A stretch of 19,874 nt of DNA from an uncultured Aquincola sp. (GCA_937883885.1 CAKZXL010000364.1:1-19874), one strand, 5' to 3'. Positions 1-8,038 are shown, counted from the first letter of the stretch. The notes: generated by a model not told the origin, from the sequence alone. Program-made: numbers and translations.

Positions 1-407
1 TAGCGCAGCACCGGGTGGCCCATGGCGTTGATGCGCTCGGCCTGGGCCACCGCGCGGTGGTCCATCCACACGATGATGTCGCGCGCCGGGTCTTCCGAAG
101 GGCCCACCGGCAGCGGCCGGCCGCCTTCGCCCAGCACCACCAGCGAGCAGGTGGCGTCAAAGCCGATGCCGGCCACCCGGGCCGCGGGCACGCCGGCGCT
201 GGCCAGCGTGTCTTGGACCGCGCGGCACACCGCGGCCCAGATGTCGGTGCTGGATTGCTCGACGATGGCGCCGGCCGCATGGAAGGTCTGGATGTCGTGC
301 TTGGCCGTGGCCACCATGTGGCCAGCCAGGTCGAACAGGCCGGCGCGGGCGCTGCCGGTGCCGACGTCGACACCGATCACGTAGCGGGGGTCGGGGGTAC
401 TCGTCAT
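1..407 (-). CDS. FGGY-family pentulose kinase, N-terminal part (cut by window edge)
   Basis: The first 135 residues of a sugar kinase are visible; the rest runs off the left edge. The protein opens with the FGGY ATPase signature GVDVGTGSARAGLFD (about residues 12-26), in which the early Asp and the glycines belong to the phosphate-binding loop. It continues with an EQSSTDIW segment and a WMDHRA segment, both typical of the ribulokinase/xylulokinase branch. By family the enzyme uses ATP to phosphorylate a pentulose in the cytoplasm. The gene starts 5 bases after the stop of the dehydrogenase gene, so it is almost certainly the last or a late gene of the polyol operon. The dehydrogenase partner makes D-ribulokinase the likeliest function, but xylulokinase or another FGGY kinase cannot be excluded from this fragment. 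Confidence 0.85.
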   Translation of the reverse strand, partial: MTSTPDPRYVIGVDVGTGSARAGLFDLAGHMVATAKHDIQTFHAAGAIVEQSSTDIWAAVCRAVQDTLASAGVPAARVAGIGFDATCSLVVLGEGGRPLPVGPSEDPARDIIVWMDHRAVAQAERINAMGHPVLR

Positions 408-412
408 GGGCT

Positions 413-1141
413 TCAAAGGTCGACGCTGTTGGGCAGGATCACCAGGTCGCGCACCGTCACGCCGCGCGGTCGCGTGAGCATGAACAGCACCGCCTCGGCC
501 ACTTCCACCGGCTGCATCAGGCTGCCGTTGGCCAGGGCCTCGTCCATCTTCGCTTGCGGCCAGTCATCCAGCAAGGCGGTGACCACCGGCCCCGGCGCCA
601 CCGCGCCCACGCGGATGCCATGCGGCGCCAGCTGCCGGCGCGTGGTGTGCACGAAGGCCTGCACCGCGAACTTCGACGCCGTGTAGATCGGCTCCCAGAC
701 CACCGGCACCAGCCCGGCGATGGAGCTGGTGAAGATGATGTCGCCCGACTTCTGCGCCACCAGGTGGGGCAGCACCGCATGCACCGAGCGGAAGGCCGCG
801 TTGATGTTGAGCTGCAGCATGCGGTCCCAGTCGTCGGGGTTGCCTTCGGCCACCGGCCCGCCCACATAGGCGCCGGCATTGGCATGGAAGATGTCCAGCC
901 CGCCGGCCAGCTCGAGGATGCGGGGCAGCAGCCCCGACACCTCGGCCGGCTGCAGCAGGTCCAGCGTCAGCGGCAGGGCCTGCGGTCCTAGCTCTTCGCA
1001 CAGGCCGGCCAGCTTGTCGGCGGCGCGGTCGATCAGCACCACCTTGGCGCCGGCGCGGATCAGTTCACGGGCGCATTCGAGGCCGATGCCGGAGGCCGCA
1101 CCGGTGATGGCGGCCACCTTGCCCTGGATGGATTGACTCAT
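413..1141 (-). CDS. Short-chain dehydrogenase/reductase, ribitol dehydrogenase type
   Basis: A complete 242-residue classical SDR. The cofactor loop TGAASGIG lies at residues 13-20, the acidic residue after beta-2 (Asp38 in LIDR) favours NAD over NADP, NAG is at 88-90, and the catalytic set is Ser139/140, Tyr153 and Lys157 (YTASK). An SD-like GGAGAA lies about 9 bases before the ATG. The gene starts 27 bases after the permease stop and is followed 5 bases later by an FGGY kinase, in one operon with a CUT2-type sugar transporter. SDR plus pentulose kinase plus pentose-type ABC transporter is the usual layout for ribitol or D-arabitol catabolism, so oxidation of a pentitol to a pentulose is the best guess. 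The SDR fold itself is certain; the substrate is inferred from neighbours only. Confidence 0.88.
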   Translation of the reverse strand: MSQSIQGKVAAITGAASGIGLECARELIRAGAKVVLIDRAADKLAGLCEELGPQALPLTLDLLQPAEVSGLLPRILELAGGLDIFHANAGAYVGGPVAEGNPDDWDRMLQLNINAAFRSVHAVLPHLVAQKSGDIIFTSSIAGLVPVVWEPIYTASKFAVQAFVHTTRRQLAPHGIRVGAVAPGPVVTALLDDWPQAKMDEALANGSLMQPVEVAEAVLFMLTRPRGVTVRDLVILPNSVDL

Positions 1142-1168
1142 GATCGGGGTTCTCCAGCCGCGCGACCC

Positions 1169-2422
1169 TCAGGCGCGGCCATGGGACACGCGGGACTGCC
1201 GCGCCAGGGAATCGACGATCACCGCGATGGCCAGCACGGCGCCGGTGATCATGAAACGCAGCGACGACGACAGATTGAGCAGCGTCAGCCCGCTGGCGAT
1301 GGACTGGATGACGATGATGCCGAGCACCGCCGAATAGGCGCTGCCGCGGCCGCCGAAGAGGCTGGTGCCGCCGATCACCGCCGCGGCGATGGCGTTGAGG
1401 TTGACGTCGCCGGTGCCGGCCTGCTGGCTGGACGAGGCCAGCCGCGCCGCCCCCAGCACGCCGCCCAGCGCGGCCAGGCTGGCGCACAGCACGAAGGCAC
1501 TGGTGTAGATGCCCTTGACGCTGATGCCGGCGCGCCGCGCCGCCTCGGGGTTGCCGCCGACCGCGAACATGGAGCGGCCCCACTTCGTGCGCGTCAGCGC
1601 GTACTGCATCAGCACCGCCAGGCCCAGGAACAGGCCGAACATCAGCGGCACGCCGCGCCCCTGCGACAGGTAGGCCACCACCGCCACCAGCAGCGCCGTG
1701 AGCGAGAGGCTGCGCGCCAGCAGGCCGGCCACCGAGGGCGCCGACAGCTGGGCCGCGCTGCGCCGCTGGCGGGTGCGCAGGCCGCCCACCAGCATGACCA
1801 GGCCCGGCAGCACCGCCAGCGCGAACGACACCGGCGTGGGGATGATCATCAGCTGCCCGAAGTCCACCAGCGCGGCGCCGTAAGGCAGGTTGATGGACCC
1901 GCTGGGCCCCAGCACATACAGCTGCATGCCCAGGATGGCCAGCAGGCCGGCCAGCGTGGTGACGAAGCTGGGCATGCCCAGCCGGTTGAGCAGCGCCGCA
2001 TACAGCGCACCGAAGGCCGCGCCCACCGCCAGCGCGGCGGCGATGGCGCCGAGCACCGGCCAGCCTTCGTTGACCCACAGCGTGCCCACCAGGGCAGATG
2101 CAAAGCCGCTCATCGAACCCACCGACAGGTCGATCTGGCCCAGCATCAGCACGCACACGATGCCCAGCGCGATGACGCCCACCGTGGAGCAGTCGAACAG
2201 CAGGTTCACCAGGTTGTTGGGCGACAGGAACACCGGGTTGAGTGCGGTGAACACGCTCCAGATGATCACCAGGCCGACGATCACCGGCAGCGAGCCGAGG
2301 TCGCCGGATTTCACCCGGCCGATGAAGGCGGCGAGCACGTCGCCCAGGCTGGCCGCATGCTTGACGCGCACGTCGCTGCGGTCGAGCAGCGGGCCCGCGG
2401 TGGTGGGGGCGCTGGTGTTCAT
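1169..2422 (-). CDS. Sugar ABC transporter permease (CUT2/XylH-like)
   Basis: A 417-residue integral membrane protein with about ten hydrophobic segments, of the ribose/xylose permease family. Family features include the segment GQIDLSVGSMSGF (about residues 135-147) and the C-terminal cytoplasmic-loop motif GGNPEAARRAGI (about 288-299), which contacts the ATPase, followed by the glycine-rich VIGGTSLFGGRGS. The central loop around residues 240-255 is longer and more basic than in RbsC and closer to XylH in size. The start codon overlaps the ATPase stop by 4 bases (ATGA), giving translational coupling. It forms the membrane channel for the sugar or polyol delivered by the binding protein encoded upstream. 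The substrate cannot be read from the permease; the operon enzymes suggest a pentitol. Confidence 0.92.
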   Translation of the reverse strand: MNTSAPTTAGPLLDRSDVRVKHAASLGDVLAAFIGRVKSGDLGSLPVIVGLVIIWSVFTALNPVFLSPNNLVNLLFDCSTVGVIALGIVCVLMLGQIDLSVGSMSGFASALVGTLWVNEGWPVLGAIAAALAVGAAFGALYAALLNRLGMPSFVTTLAGLLAILGMQLYVLGPSGSINLPYGAALVDFGQLMIIPTPVSFALAVLPGLVMLVGGLRTRQRRSAAQLSAPSVAGLLARSLSLTALLVAVVAYLSQGRGVPLMFGLFLGLAVLMQYALTRTKWGRSMFAVGGNPEAARRAGISVKGIYTSAFVLCASLAALGGVLGAARLASSSQQAGTGDVNLNAIAAAVIGGTSLFGGRGSAYSAVLGIIVIQSIASGLTLLNLSSSLRFMITGAVLAIAVIVDSLARQSRVSHGRA

Positions 2423-3237
2423 GGCTGGGCCTCCTGAAGGTGGGCGGGTGGCGGTGCCTGTCGGCGGCTGGCGCGGCGAGACACCGCGTTTTCCGTGGCG
2501 CCGGTGATGGCGGCGATCAGGTCCTCGTTCGAGGATTCGGGCGTGAACACACCGTTGTTGCGGCCCAGGCGCAGCACCACGATGCGGTCGGCCGCGGCCC
2601 GCACGTCTTCCATGTTGTGGCTGATCATGATCACCGCATGGCCGCGGGCGCGCACGCGCTCGATCAGGTTCAGCACCTCGGCCGTCTGCGCCACGCCCAG
2701 CGCCGCGGTGGGCTCATCCAGCATGATCAGCTTGGGGTCCAGCAGCAGCGAGCGGGCGATGGCCACCGTCTGCCGCTGGCCGCCGGACAGCGAGGCCACC
2801 ACGTCGCGCACGCTGGGAATGCGGGCCGACAGCTCGTTGAGCAGCGTCCAGGCGCGCACTTCCATCGCCACTTCGTCGAGCTGCCAGGGGCTCTTCTCGC
2901 GCCCCAGGAAGATGTTGGCCACCACATCCAGGTTCTCGCACAGGGCCAGGTCCTGGAACACGGTGGCGATGCCCAGGTCCAACGCCTTCGACGGGCTGTC
3001 GAGCGCGACCTCGCGCCCATCGAAGGTGATGCTGCCCGAGGTGGGCTGATGCACGCCGGCCAGGATCTTGATGAGGGTGGACTTGCCGGCGCCGTTGTCG
3101 CCGACGAGTGCCACCACCTCTCCGGCATGCACGTCGAGGTCGATGTCGGTCAGCGCCGACACCGCACCGAAGCGCTTGCACACGCCGCGCAGGCTGAGCA
3201 CGGGCGGGCCGCTGCGGGCCTTTGCTTCATGGCTCAT
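2419..3237 (-). CDS. Sugar ABC transporter ATP-binding protein, single nucleotide-binding domain
   Basis: A 272-residue ABC ATPase. Walker A is GDNGAGKST (residues 47-55), the Q-loop is VFQD (Gln95), the signature is LSGGQ (150-154), Walker B is LIMLDEP (170-176) and the switch histidine is His207. RbsA and XylG of E. coli are tandem-domain proteins of about 500 residues; this one has a single domain, as in the FrcA group, so two copies must pair on the permease. The reading frame stays open far upstream, but homology and context place the start at the ATG at 3237, 8 bases after the binding-protein stop. It overlaps the permease by 4 bases. It powers import of the sugar or polyol at the inner membrane. 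Confidence 0.92.
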   Translation of the reverse strand: MSHEAKARSGPPVLSLRGVCKRFGAVSALTDIDLDVHAGEVVALVGDNGAGKSTLIKILAGVHQPTSGSITFDGREVALDSPSKALDLGIATVFQDLALCENLDVVANIFLGREKSPWQLDEVAMEVRAWTLLNELSARIPSVRDVVASLSGGQRQTVAIARSLLLDPKLIMLDEPTAALGVAQTAEVLNLIERVRARGHAVIMISHNMEDVRAAADRIVVLRLGRNNGVFTPESSNEDLIAAITGATENAVSRRASRRQAPPPAHLQEAQP

Positions 3238-3245
3238 GCCGTGCC

Positions 3246-4304
3246 TTACTTGCCGATGCCCAGCTTGGCGCAGCCTTCCGCGTAGCGGCCGGTGCACAGC
3301 TCTGCCGCGGTGGCGATGCCCTTGTCGATGATCTCTGCCTTGAGGTTCTTGGCCGTGACCACCGCCGGCGTGAACAGCTGCGAGGGCGTGTTGTAGAGCT
3401 GGGTCTCGGCCTTGGGCGCCTTTCCTTCCAGAAAGCCCACCGCCACCCGCGCTGCGGCTGCGGCCACGATCTCGCTGGGCTTGGAGATGGTGTTGTACTG
3501 GTCGCCCGCGATGATGAGCTGCAGCGCCGAGGTGGTGGCGTCGTTGCCGCTGACCGGCGGCACCGGGTTGCGGCCCGCGGCCTTGAAGGCGGCGATGGTG
3601 CCGCCCGCGGTGCCGTCGTTGGCCGCCACCACGCCCACGATGTCGTTGCCGAAGCGCGTGATCTGGCCGCTCACCCACTGCTGGGCCTTGGGTGGGGCCC
3701 ATTCCGGCGTGTCGAACTCGGCCAGCTTCTTGTAGCCCCCAGCCTGGATGCCGGCATTGATGCCCTTCTTGATCAGGCCCGCGGCAGCGTCGGTGGGTGA
3801 GCCGTTGACCTGCAGCACGCCGCCCTTGCCGGTGGGCACGCCTGCGGCCTTGAGCGCCTGCATCAGCGAGTCGGCGATGGCGCGGCCGATGCCCTCGTTG
3901 TCGAAGGAGACGTAGTAGTCGGCCGGCGTGGCCGGCACCGGGCGGTCGTAGGCGATGACCTTGACGCCCTGCGACTGCGCCATGCGCACCAGCGAGGCGG
4001 CGGCGGTGGAATCCACCGGGTCGAGCACGATCACCTTGGCGCCCTGCGCGATCACCGCGTTGAACTGCTGCTGCTGCAGCGACACGTCGGCATTGGCGTT
4101 CTGGTAGAGCAGCTTGCAGTCGGGGCACAGCTTGGCCATCTCGGCCTTGAAGCCCGGCCAGTCGTGCTTCTCGTAGCGCGTCGAAGCCTGGTCGGGCATC
4201 AGGAAGGCGACGGTACCGCTGGGCGCGGCCAGGGCCGCACCGGCCGCTGCAAGGCCGAGGGCAAGCACGCCGAGGCGGGTCGCCGAGGTCACGATCTGCT
4301 TCAT
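3246..4304 (-). CDS. Periplasmic sugar-binding protein of ABC transporter
   Basis: A 352-residue substrate-binding protein of the ribose/xylose-binding (periplasmic-binding protein 4) type. Residues 1-27 form a Sec signal peptide with a hydrophobic core and an ALA-A cleavage site near residue 27. The mature part starts like XylF/ChvE proteins (FLMPDQASTRYEKHDWPGF) and continues through the hinge-forming VIVLDPVDSTAA and VIAYDRP segments. A CPDC pair near residue 65 may form a disulfide in the periplasm. AGGAGA 7 bases before the ATG supports this start. It is the first gene of the transporter set, followed 8 bases later by the ATPase. It captures the substrate and delivers it to the permease; a pentitol or pentose is inferred from the operon enzymes. 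Confidence 0.92.
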   Translation of the reverse strand: MKQIVTSATRLGVLALGLAAAGAALAAPSGTVAFLMPDQASTRYEKHDWPGFKAEMAKLCPDCKLLYQNANADVSLQQQQFNAVIAQGAKVIVLDPVDSTAAASLVRMAQSQGVKVIAYDRPVPATPADYYVSFDNEGIGRAIADSLMQALKAAGVPTGKGGVLQVNGSPTDAAAGLIKKGINAGIQAGGYKKLAEFDTPEWAPPKAQQWVSGQITRFGNDIVGVVAANDGTAGGTIAAFKAAGRNPVPPVSGNDATTSALQLIIAGDQYNTISKPSEIVAAAAARVAVGFLEGKAPKAETQLYNTPSQLFTPAVVTAKNLKAEIIDKGIATAAELCTGRYAEGCAKLGIGK

Positions 4305-4310
4305 CTTTTG

Positions 4311-4316
4311 TCTCCT
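4311..4316 (-). promoter_or_regulatory. Ribosome binding site of the binding-protein gene
   Basis: The minus strand reads AGGAGA seven bases before the ATG at 4304, a near-consensus Shine-Dalgarno site that fixes the start of the periplasmic binding protein. The remaining 180 or so bases up to the AraC-type gene hold no further gene and are the natural place for a regulated promoter and operator. I could not pick out convincing -35/-10 boxes there. Confidence 0.75.
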
Positions 4317-4500
4317 GCGCTGGTGAGGGCAGCGGTGCTGCCGGGGTCGTGTTCCGCGGTGTGTGCGAAACGTGGGGTGACGGTGGCCCGGCCGCTCGCC
4401 GATGCGGGCAGCCAGGGAAGGTTGTTGACGGGGCGGGTGGGGCGGCGGGGCCGCAGCGGCTACGGCGGTGCGGCGGCGCGGGGTCGGACGAGGCTCGGCA

Positions 4501-5385
4501 TCAGGCGGCCTTCCGCTCGTCCACGTTCTCGGCCAGCAGCGCGCGGAAGTGCGAGGGCTGCAGGCCCTTCTGGCGCAGGAACTGGCGGTTGAAGTTGGAG
4601 ATGTTGCGAAAGCCCGCCGCGAAGCAGATGTCGGTGATGGCCATCGAGGGCTCGCTCATCATCAGCTGGCAGGCCAAGTTGATGCGCAGGCGGTTGACGT
4701 ACTGGCTCAGGCCCATGCCGGTGTGGCGGCGGAAGCTGCGCGAAAAGCCGCTGGGGTTCAGGCGCGCGATGCCGGCCAGCTCGGTCTCGGTGAACTTCTC
4801 GGTGAGGTGGGTGCGGATGTAGGCGATGGCTTCATTGATGCCGTTGGCCATGTAGCCCGACGGGTCGGGGTGGTAGGCCTCGCTGGCCAGCGGCTGCACG
4901 CCAGGCGCGCGGCTGAGCGCACTGAGGATGGCGATGAACAGCTCGATGCGGCGCAGGTCGCTGGCGGCCACCAGCTCGGCCAGCAGGGGTGCCACTCTGG
5001 CGGCGGTGTCGGGCGTGAACAGCGCGCCACGGCGGCTGAGCTGCAGCAGCGGCTGGAAGGCGGCCAGCTCGGGCAGCAGTGCGGTGGCGTCGTGCACGAA
5101 GGCTTCGCTGAACTGCAGCACCCGGCCGCGCAGCGGCACGCTGGTGCCGGCCGGCAGGTCGCTGACCCAGTTGTGCGGCAGGTTGGGCCCGGTGAGCACC
5201 AGGTTGCCCGGCCCGAAGTGGCCGATGAAGTCGCCCACGAAGTAGTGGCCGCCGGTATGCACCACATGGTGCAGCTCGTACTCGGGGTGGAAGTGCCAGC
5301 GAACGGTATGGAAGGGGTAGCCGTGCTCCCAGGCCTTGAAAGACTCTGCACGCCCAATCTGTACCACCTCGAGGTCCGGCTTCAT
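4501..5385 (-). CDS. AraC-family transcriptional regulator
   Basis: A 294-residue regulator. The N-terminal half is a cupin-like sensor domain with an HFHPEYELHHVV stretch and a GPNLPHNW segment, as expected for sugar binding. The last 100 residues carry two helix-turn-helix units: FTETELAGIARLNPSGFSRSF in the first, and ITDICFAAGFRNISNFNRQF with the AraC hallmark in the second. A longer frame reaches 5424, but the ATG at 5385 has AAGGAG 8 bases ahead and is the better start. It sits in the same orientation immediately upstream of the transporter-dehydrogenase-kinase genes, with a 196-base gap, so it probably controls them in response to the transported polyol. The family is certain; the inducer is inferred. 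Confidence 0.92.
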   Translation of the reverse strand: MKPDLEVVQIGRAESFKAWEHGYPFHTVRWHFHPEYELHHVVHTGGHYFVGDFIGHFGPGNLVLTGPNLPHNWVSDLPAGTSVPLRGRVLQFSEAFVHDATALLPELAAFQPLLQLSRRGALFTPDTAARVAPLLAELVAASDLRRIELFIAILSALSRAPGVQPLASEAYHPDPSGYMANGINEAIAYIRTHLTEKFTETELAGIARLNPSGFSRSFRRHTGMGLSQYVNRLRINLACQLMMSEPSMAITDICFAAGFRNISNFNRQFLRQKGLQPSHFRALLAENVDERKAA

Positions 5386-5393
5386 CGCCTGTG

Positions 5394-5399
5394 CTCCTT
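5394..5399 (-). promoter_or_regulatory. Ribosome binding site that decides the AraC-family start
   Basis: The minus strand reads AAGGAG 8 bases before the ATG at 5385. The upstream in-frame ATG at 5424 has no comparable site, so translation most likely begins at 5385 and the shorter protein is correct. Confidence 0.75.
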
Positions 5400-5560
5400 G
5401 ACCGATGGAGCAGATGGTAGGCAACGACCCCGCGCGGTGCTACTACGAAGCCGGCCTGGCACCTGTACTTTTTTGACCTTCAGCAGGTGGCGGATGGTCG
5501 AAATTGCGTAGTTTCCCTAGGTGGAGAAACGGCGCCGCACGAGAGACGTATCGAGCGGAC

Positions 5561-5593
5561 AAAGAAAAAAGGCCTTGCATCGCTGCAAGGCCT
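5561..5593 (-). terminator. Rho-independent terminator after the tRNA-Asn 3' end
   Basis: Perfect inverted repeat AGGCCTTGCA / TGCAAGGCCT (5570-5579 and 5584-5593) with a 4-base loop. On the minus strand it is followed by a T-run (5569 down to 5565, then CTTT). It lies about 15 bases beyond the CCA of the tRNA-Asn piece, in the same direction, as expected for the native terminator of that tRNA gene. It is orphaned here because the 5' part of the tRNA is missing on this side. Confidence 0.85.
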
Positions 5594-5607
5594 CTTCCTT
5601 CTGTTCT

Positions 5608-5655
5608 TGGCTCCCCGACCTGGGCTCGAACCAGGGACCTACGGATTAACAGTCC
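5608..5655 (-). pseudogene. 3' fragment of tRNA-Asn (GTT), probable island attachment core
   Basis: On the minus strand this 48-base stretch reads as the 3' part of tRNA-Asn: anticodon loop CTGTTAA (anticodon GTT), 3' anticodon stem TCCGT, variable loop, T-arm CCTGG-TTCGAGC-CCAGG, acceptor strand TCGGGGA, discriminator G and encoded CCA. Upstream of the anticodon stem the sequence stops looking like tRNA. No D-arm or 5' acceptor strand TCCCCGA follows, so this copy cannot make a tRNA. Tyrosine recombinases commonly use tRNA 3' ends as attachment sites, and one is encoded 140 bases away. The piece is therefore best read as the core att site left at this end of the island, with the intact tRNA expected at the other end, outside the window. 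Confidence 0.85.
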
Positions 5656-5795
5656 CTGGGGATGGGATTTCCTGGGATCTCCTGATACAAGTCGCCTCCT
5701 GAATACTCTTTACAGATCAATAGGTTACGTCCATAGTCATTTCAAGCCGTCTCGGACCATTCCCGCCAAGACTGGCACCAGATAAGCTACGGACT
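5656..5795. other. Island end between att core and recombinase gene
   Basis: No gene is supported in these 140 bases. Directly after the tRNA fragment there are short repeats of a GGGAT/GGGATT/GGGATC kind (about 5658-5685), which could be arm-type recombinase binding sites; that is speculative. The rest is the leader of the recombinase gene, without a strong Shine-Dalgarno motif. Confidence 0.4.
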
Positions 5796-6120
5796 ATGGC
5801 AAGAGATCAAGTTTCGGCGGCTTCCGCCGCTATCAAATCGCTCGATGGTGGCGCCTTCCTGACGCTGTACAGCCGCCTCTATCGGGGTGGTGCCCTGCAG
5901 GCCCGCAAGCTCGCGAACGGCGCCGTGCAGCTCTACTGGCGCTACTCGCTCGGCGGCAAGACGAGCCGCGAGCCCATCGGCGTCTATGACCCTTCTGCAC
6001 CGCCGAAGAAGCTGCAGCCCACACCGCGCGGCTTTGGCCTCGCAGCGGCGCTCGAGAAGTGCCGCGAACTCGCCGATGTGCACGCGGAGCGCGCTCAGAC
6101 GGGTGGACTTCGAGAGGTCA
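5796..6120 (+). pseudogene. Tyrosine recombinase/integrase, 5' part interrupted by IS
   Basis: The first 108 codons of an integrase, beginning MARDQVSAASAAIKSL. The small N-terminal domain has a YWRYSLGGK...REPIGVYD stretch, the usual arm-binding domain of phage- and island-type integrases (DUF4102-like). The frame is coherent up to GGLREV and is then interrupted at 6121 by the end of an IS element; the codons read beyond that belong to the IS. It continues exactly in frame at 8039. The gene lies beside a tRNA-Asn 3' fragment and points into the island, the normal layout for an island integrase. The start at 5796 is the only in-frame ATG near the domain start; its ribosome binding site is weak. 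Confidence 0.85.
6115..6120. repeat. Target-site duplication, left copy (AGGTCA)
   Basis: AGGTCA directly precedes the IS left end, and the same six bases follow its right end at 8033-8038. A 6-bp duplication agrees with what is known of IS1634-family insertions (5-6 bp). Confidence 0.9.
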
Positions 6121-8032
6121 CCCGAGTTCGACACCAAACGCCCATTTCGGCCCATTTCCTCCGGCTGACCTCAACAGAATCAACGACTTAGCGGCGCTTC
6201 TCTGATTTTTCTGTAGTGGCACGTTTTCCATTGATGGGTGTTGGCAGCCCTGAGGAGAGGCGGCTACACTCCGCTCATGTTCATCAAGCTCACCCGCTCT
6301 GGCGCACGCACCTACGCGCAGCTGGTCGAGTCCTTCCGCGATGAACACGGCAAGCCCCGGCAGCGCACCGTCGCCACGCTGGGTCGCATCGACGAGCAGG
6401 ACGGCCAGGTCGACGCGCTGCTCAACGGCCTGCTGCGCGCCAAGGGGCGCCCCGCAGGCTCGGCCGAGAGCCCGCAGGTGCGCTTCGAATCGGCGCTGTC
6501 GCTGGGTGATGTCTGGGCGCTGGATGCGCTTTGGCATGAGCTGGGCTTCGATTCACTGGCGGCGGTTTTCCGGCGCGCCCGCTTCACCACCGCCGTCGAG
6601 GCCGCCATCCGCGTGATGGTCTTCAACCGTCTGTGCGACCCGGAGTCCAAGCTGGGCGTGCTGCGCTGGCTGCAGACGGTGAGCCTGCCGGGGGTCGATG
6701 TCGACAAGCTCAGCCATCAGCACCTGCTGCGCAGCATGGATGCGCTGATGGACCACCAGGCGGCCGTCGACGACTGCGTGGCGCAGTTGCTGCGCCCGCT
6801 CATCGACGAAGACCTGTCGGTGGTCTTCTACGACCTGACCACCATCCGCGCCGAGGGCCTGAGCCAGCAGGATGGCGACGTGCGCCACTTCGGCATGTCC
6901 AAGGAGGGCGTGATCGCCCGGCAGTTCATGCTGGGCGTGGTGCAGACGGCCGAGGGCATGCCGATCTTCCACGAGGTGTTCGACGGCAACACGGCCGAGG
7001 CCCCGACTTTGGAGCCGACGCTCAAGAAGGTGCTGGCGCGCTACCCGCACGTCCGCCGCCTGGTGGTGGTGGCCGACCGGGGGCTGCTGTCGCTGGACAA
7101 CATCGAGGCGCTGACCCAGCTGCAGGTCGCGGGGAACAGGCCGCTGGAGTTCATCCTGGCGGTGCCGGGGCGGCGCTGTGCCGAGTTCGTGGAACTCCTG
7201 CAACCGATGGCCGAGAAGGCCGCCCAGGCCACGCACGAGATCGTCACCGAGGCCCGATGGCAAGGCCATCGCCTGGTGGTGGCGCACAACCCGCTGCGGG
7301 CCACCGAGCAGACCCAGGAGCGCCTGGCGCGCATCCATGCGCTGCAGCAGCGGGCCGATCAACTCGCCGGCAAGCTCGACGCGCAGGACGAGGGCAAGGT
7401 CCAGCGAGGCCGCAAGCTCTCGGACTCAGGGGCCAAGGCGCACTTGTTCCACGAGGTGAGCGAGGCCCATCTGGCGCGCATCATCCGGGTCGACCTGAAG
7501 TCTGACTTGTTCACCTACGCCATCGACGAGGCGGCGCTGGCCCAGGCGCAGCTCATGGACGGTAAGCTCATGCTGGTGACCAATGTGCAGGACATGGCCG
7601 CCGACGAGGTGGTGCGGCGCTACAAGGCGCTGGCCGACATTGAACGCGGCTTCAAGGTGCTGAAGTCCGAGATCGAGATCGCGCCTGTCTTCCACCGCCT
7701 GCCCGAGCGCATCAAGGCCCATGCCAGCATCTGCTTCATGGCGCTGATCCTGTACCGCGTCATGCGCCAGCGCCTGAAGATGGCGGGCAGCGATTTGTCA
7801 CCCGAAGCGGCCCTGGCCGAGCTGCGGCGCATCCAGCGCCACACCGTCAGCATCGACAGCGGCGCGCCCATCCACGGCGTGTCCACCGTTCAACCCCGCC
7901 AGGCCGAAGCGCTGGCCGCTCTGCGCATCAAGAAACCCACCATCGACACCCAGCTGACGCTTCTGTAGTGGCAATTCCGAAGGGCTGACCTATACGGATC
8001 AAGCACTTACGGGCGTTGGTGTCGAACTCGGG
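6121..8032 (+). mobile_element. IS1634-family insertion sequence, complete (1912 bp)
   Basis: The element is bounded by matching terminal inverted repeats, both starting CCCGAGTTCGACACCAA (17 of 17 bases; left at 6121-6137, right complement at 8016-8032). Beyond that a one-base offset allows further similarity (ACGCCC). It encodes one transposase and is flanked by a 6-bp duplication, AGGTCA. Intact ends, an intact transposase and an exact duplication show a fairly recent, probably still active insertion. It splits the island integrase between codons 108 and 109. A second imperfect direct repeat lies inside each end (GGCTGACCT, at 6163 and 7983). Confidence 0.93.
6277..7968 (+). CDS. IS1634-family DDE transposase
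   Basis: Starting at the ATG at 6277 (MFIKLTRSG) the protein has 563 residues, normal for the family; a GTG at 6238 would add 13 residues. The N-terminal region (RTYAQLVESFRDEHGKPRQ, VATLGR) is the conserved start of IS1634/IS4-group transposases. The catalytic core shows VVFYDLTTI (first Asp), VVVADRGLLS (second Asp) and the C-terminal KALADIERGFKVLKSEIEIAPV block with the catalytic Glu, followed by HASICFMALILYRVM. It is flanked by the IS ends and runs in the same direction as the interrupted integrase. The enzyme cuts and joins the IS ends; nothing in the frame looks damaged. Confidence 0.93.
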   Translation: MFIKLTRSGARTYAQLVESFRDEHGKPRQRTVATLGRIDEQDGQVDALLNGLLRAKGRPAGSAESPQVRFESALSLGDVWALDALWHELGFDSLAAVFRRARFTTAVEAAIRVMVFNRLCDPESKLGVLRWLQTVSLPGVDVDKLSHQHLLRSMDALMDHQAAVDDCVAQLLRPLIDEDLSVVFYDLTTIRAEGLSQQDGDVRHFGMSKEGVIARQFMLGVVQTAEGMPIFHEVFDGNTAEAPTLEPTLKKVLARYPHVRRLVVVADRGLLSLDNIEALTQLQVAGNRPLEFILAVPGRRCAEFVELLQPMAEKAAQATHEIVTEARWQGHRLVVAHNPLRATEQTQERLARIHALQQRADQLAGKLDAQDEGKVQRGRKLSDSGAKAHLFHEVSEAHLARIIRVDLKSDLFTYAIDEAALAQAQLMDGKLMLVTNVQDMAADEVVRRYKALADIERGFKVLKSEIEIAPVFHRLPERIKAHASICFMALILYRVMRQRLKMAGSDLSPEAALAELRRIQRHTVSIDSGAPIHGVSTVQPRQAEALAALRIKKPTIDTQLTLL

Positions 8033-8038
8033 AGGTCA
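8033..8038. repeat. Target-site duplication, right copy (AGGTCA)
   Basis: Second copy of the six bases at 6115-6120. Treating the two copies as one joins codon 108 (GTC) to an AAG codon and restores the integrase frame. Confidence 0.9.

Noticed and set aside
1133..2437. Long open frame on the plus strand over the permease gene
   Set aside because: It is rich in His, Gln, Arg and Ala and resembles no protein; it is an antisense shadow of a clearly homologous permease in GC-rich DNA.
3238..4128. Upstream extension of the ATPase reading frame
   Set aside because: The extra residues overlap the binding-protein gene out of frame and are low-complexity; the ATPase starts at 3237.
5504..5785. Small plus-strand frame running over the terminator and tRNA fragment
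   Set aside because: Its coding sequence is explained by the tRNA piece and terminator hairpin; no homology or ribosome site.
6633..7505. Second long frame inside the IS transposase
   Set aside because: Shadow of the transposase; Ala/Gly/Arg-rich translation without family features.
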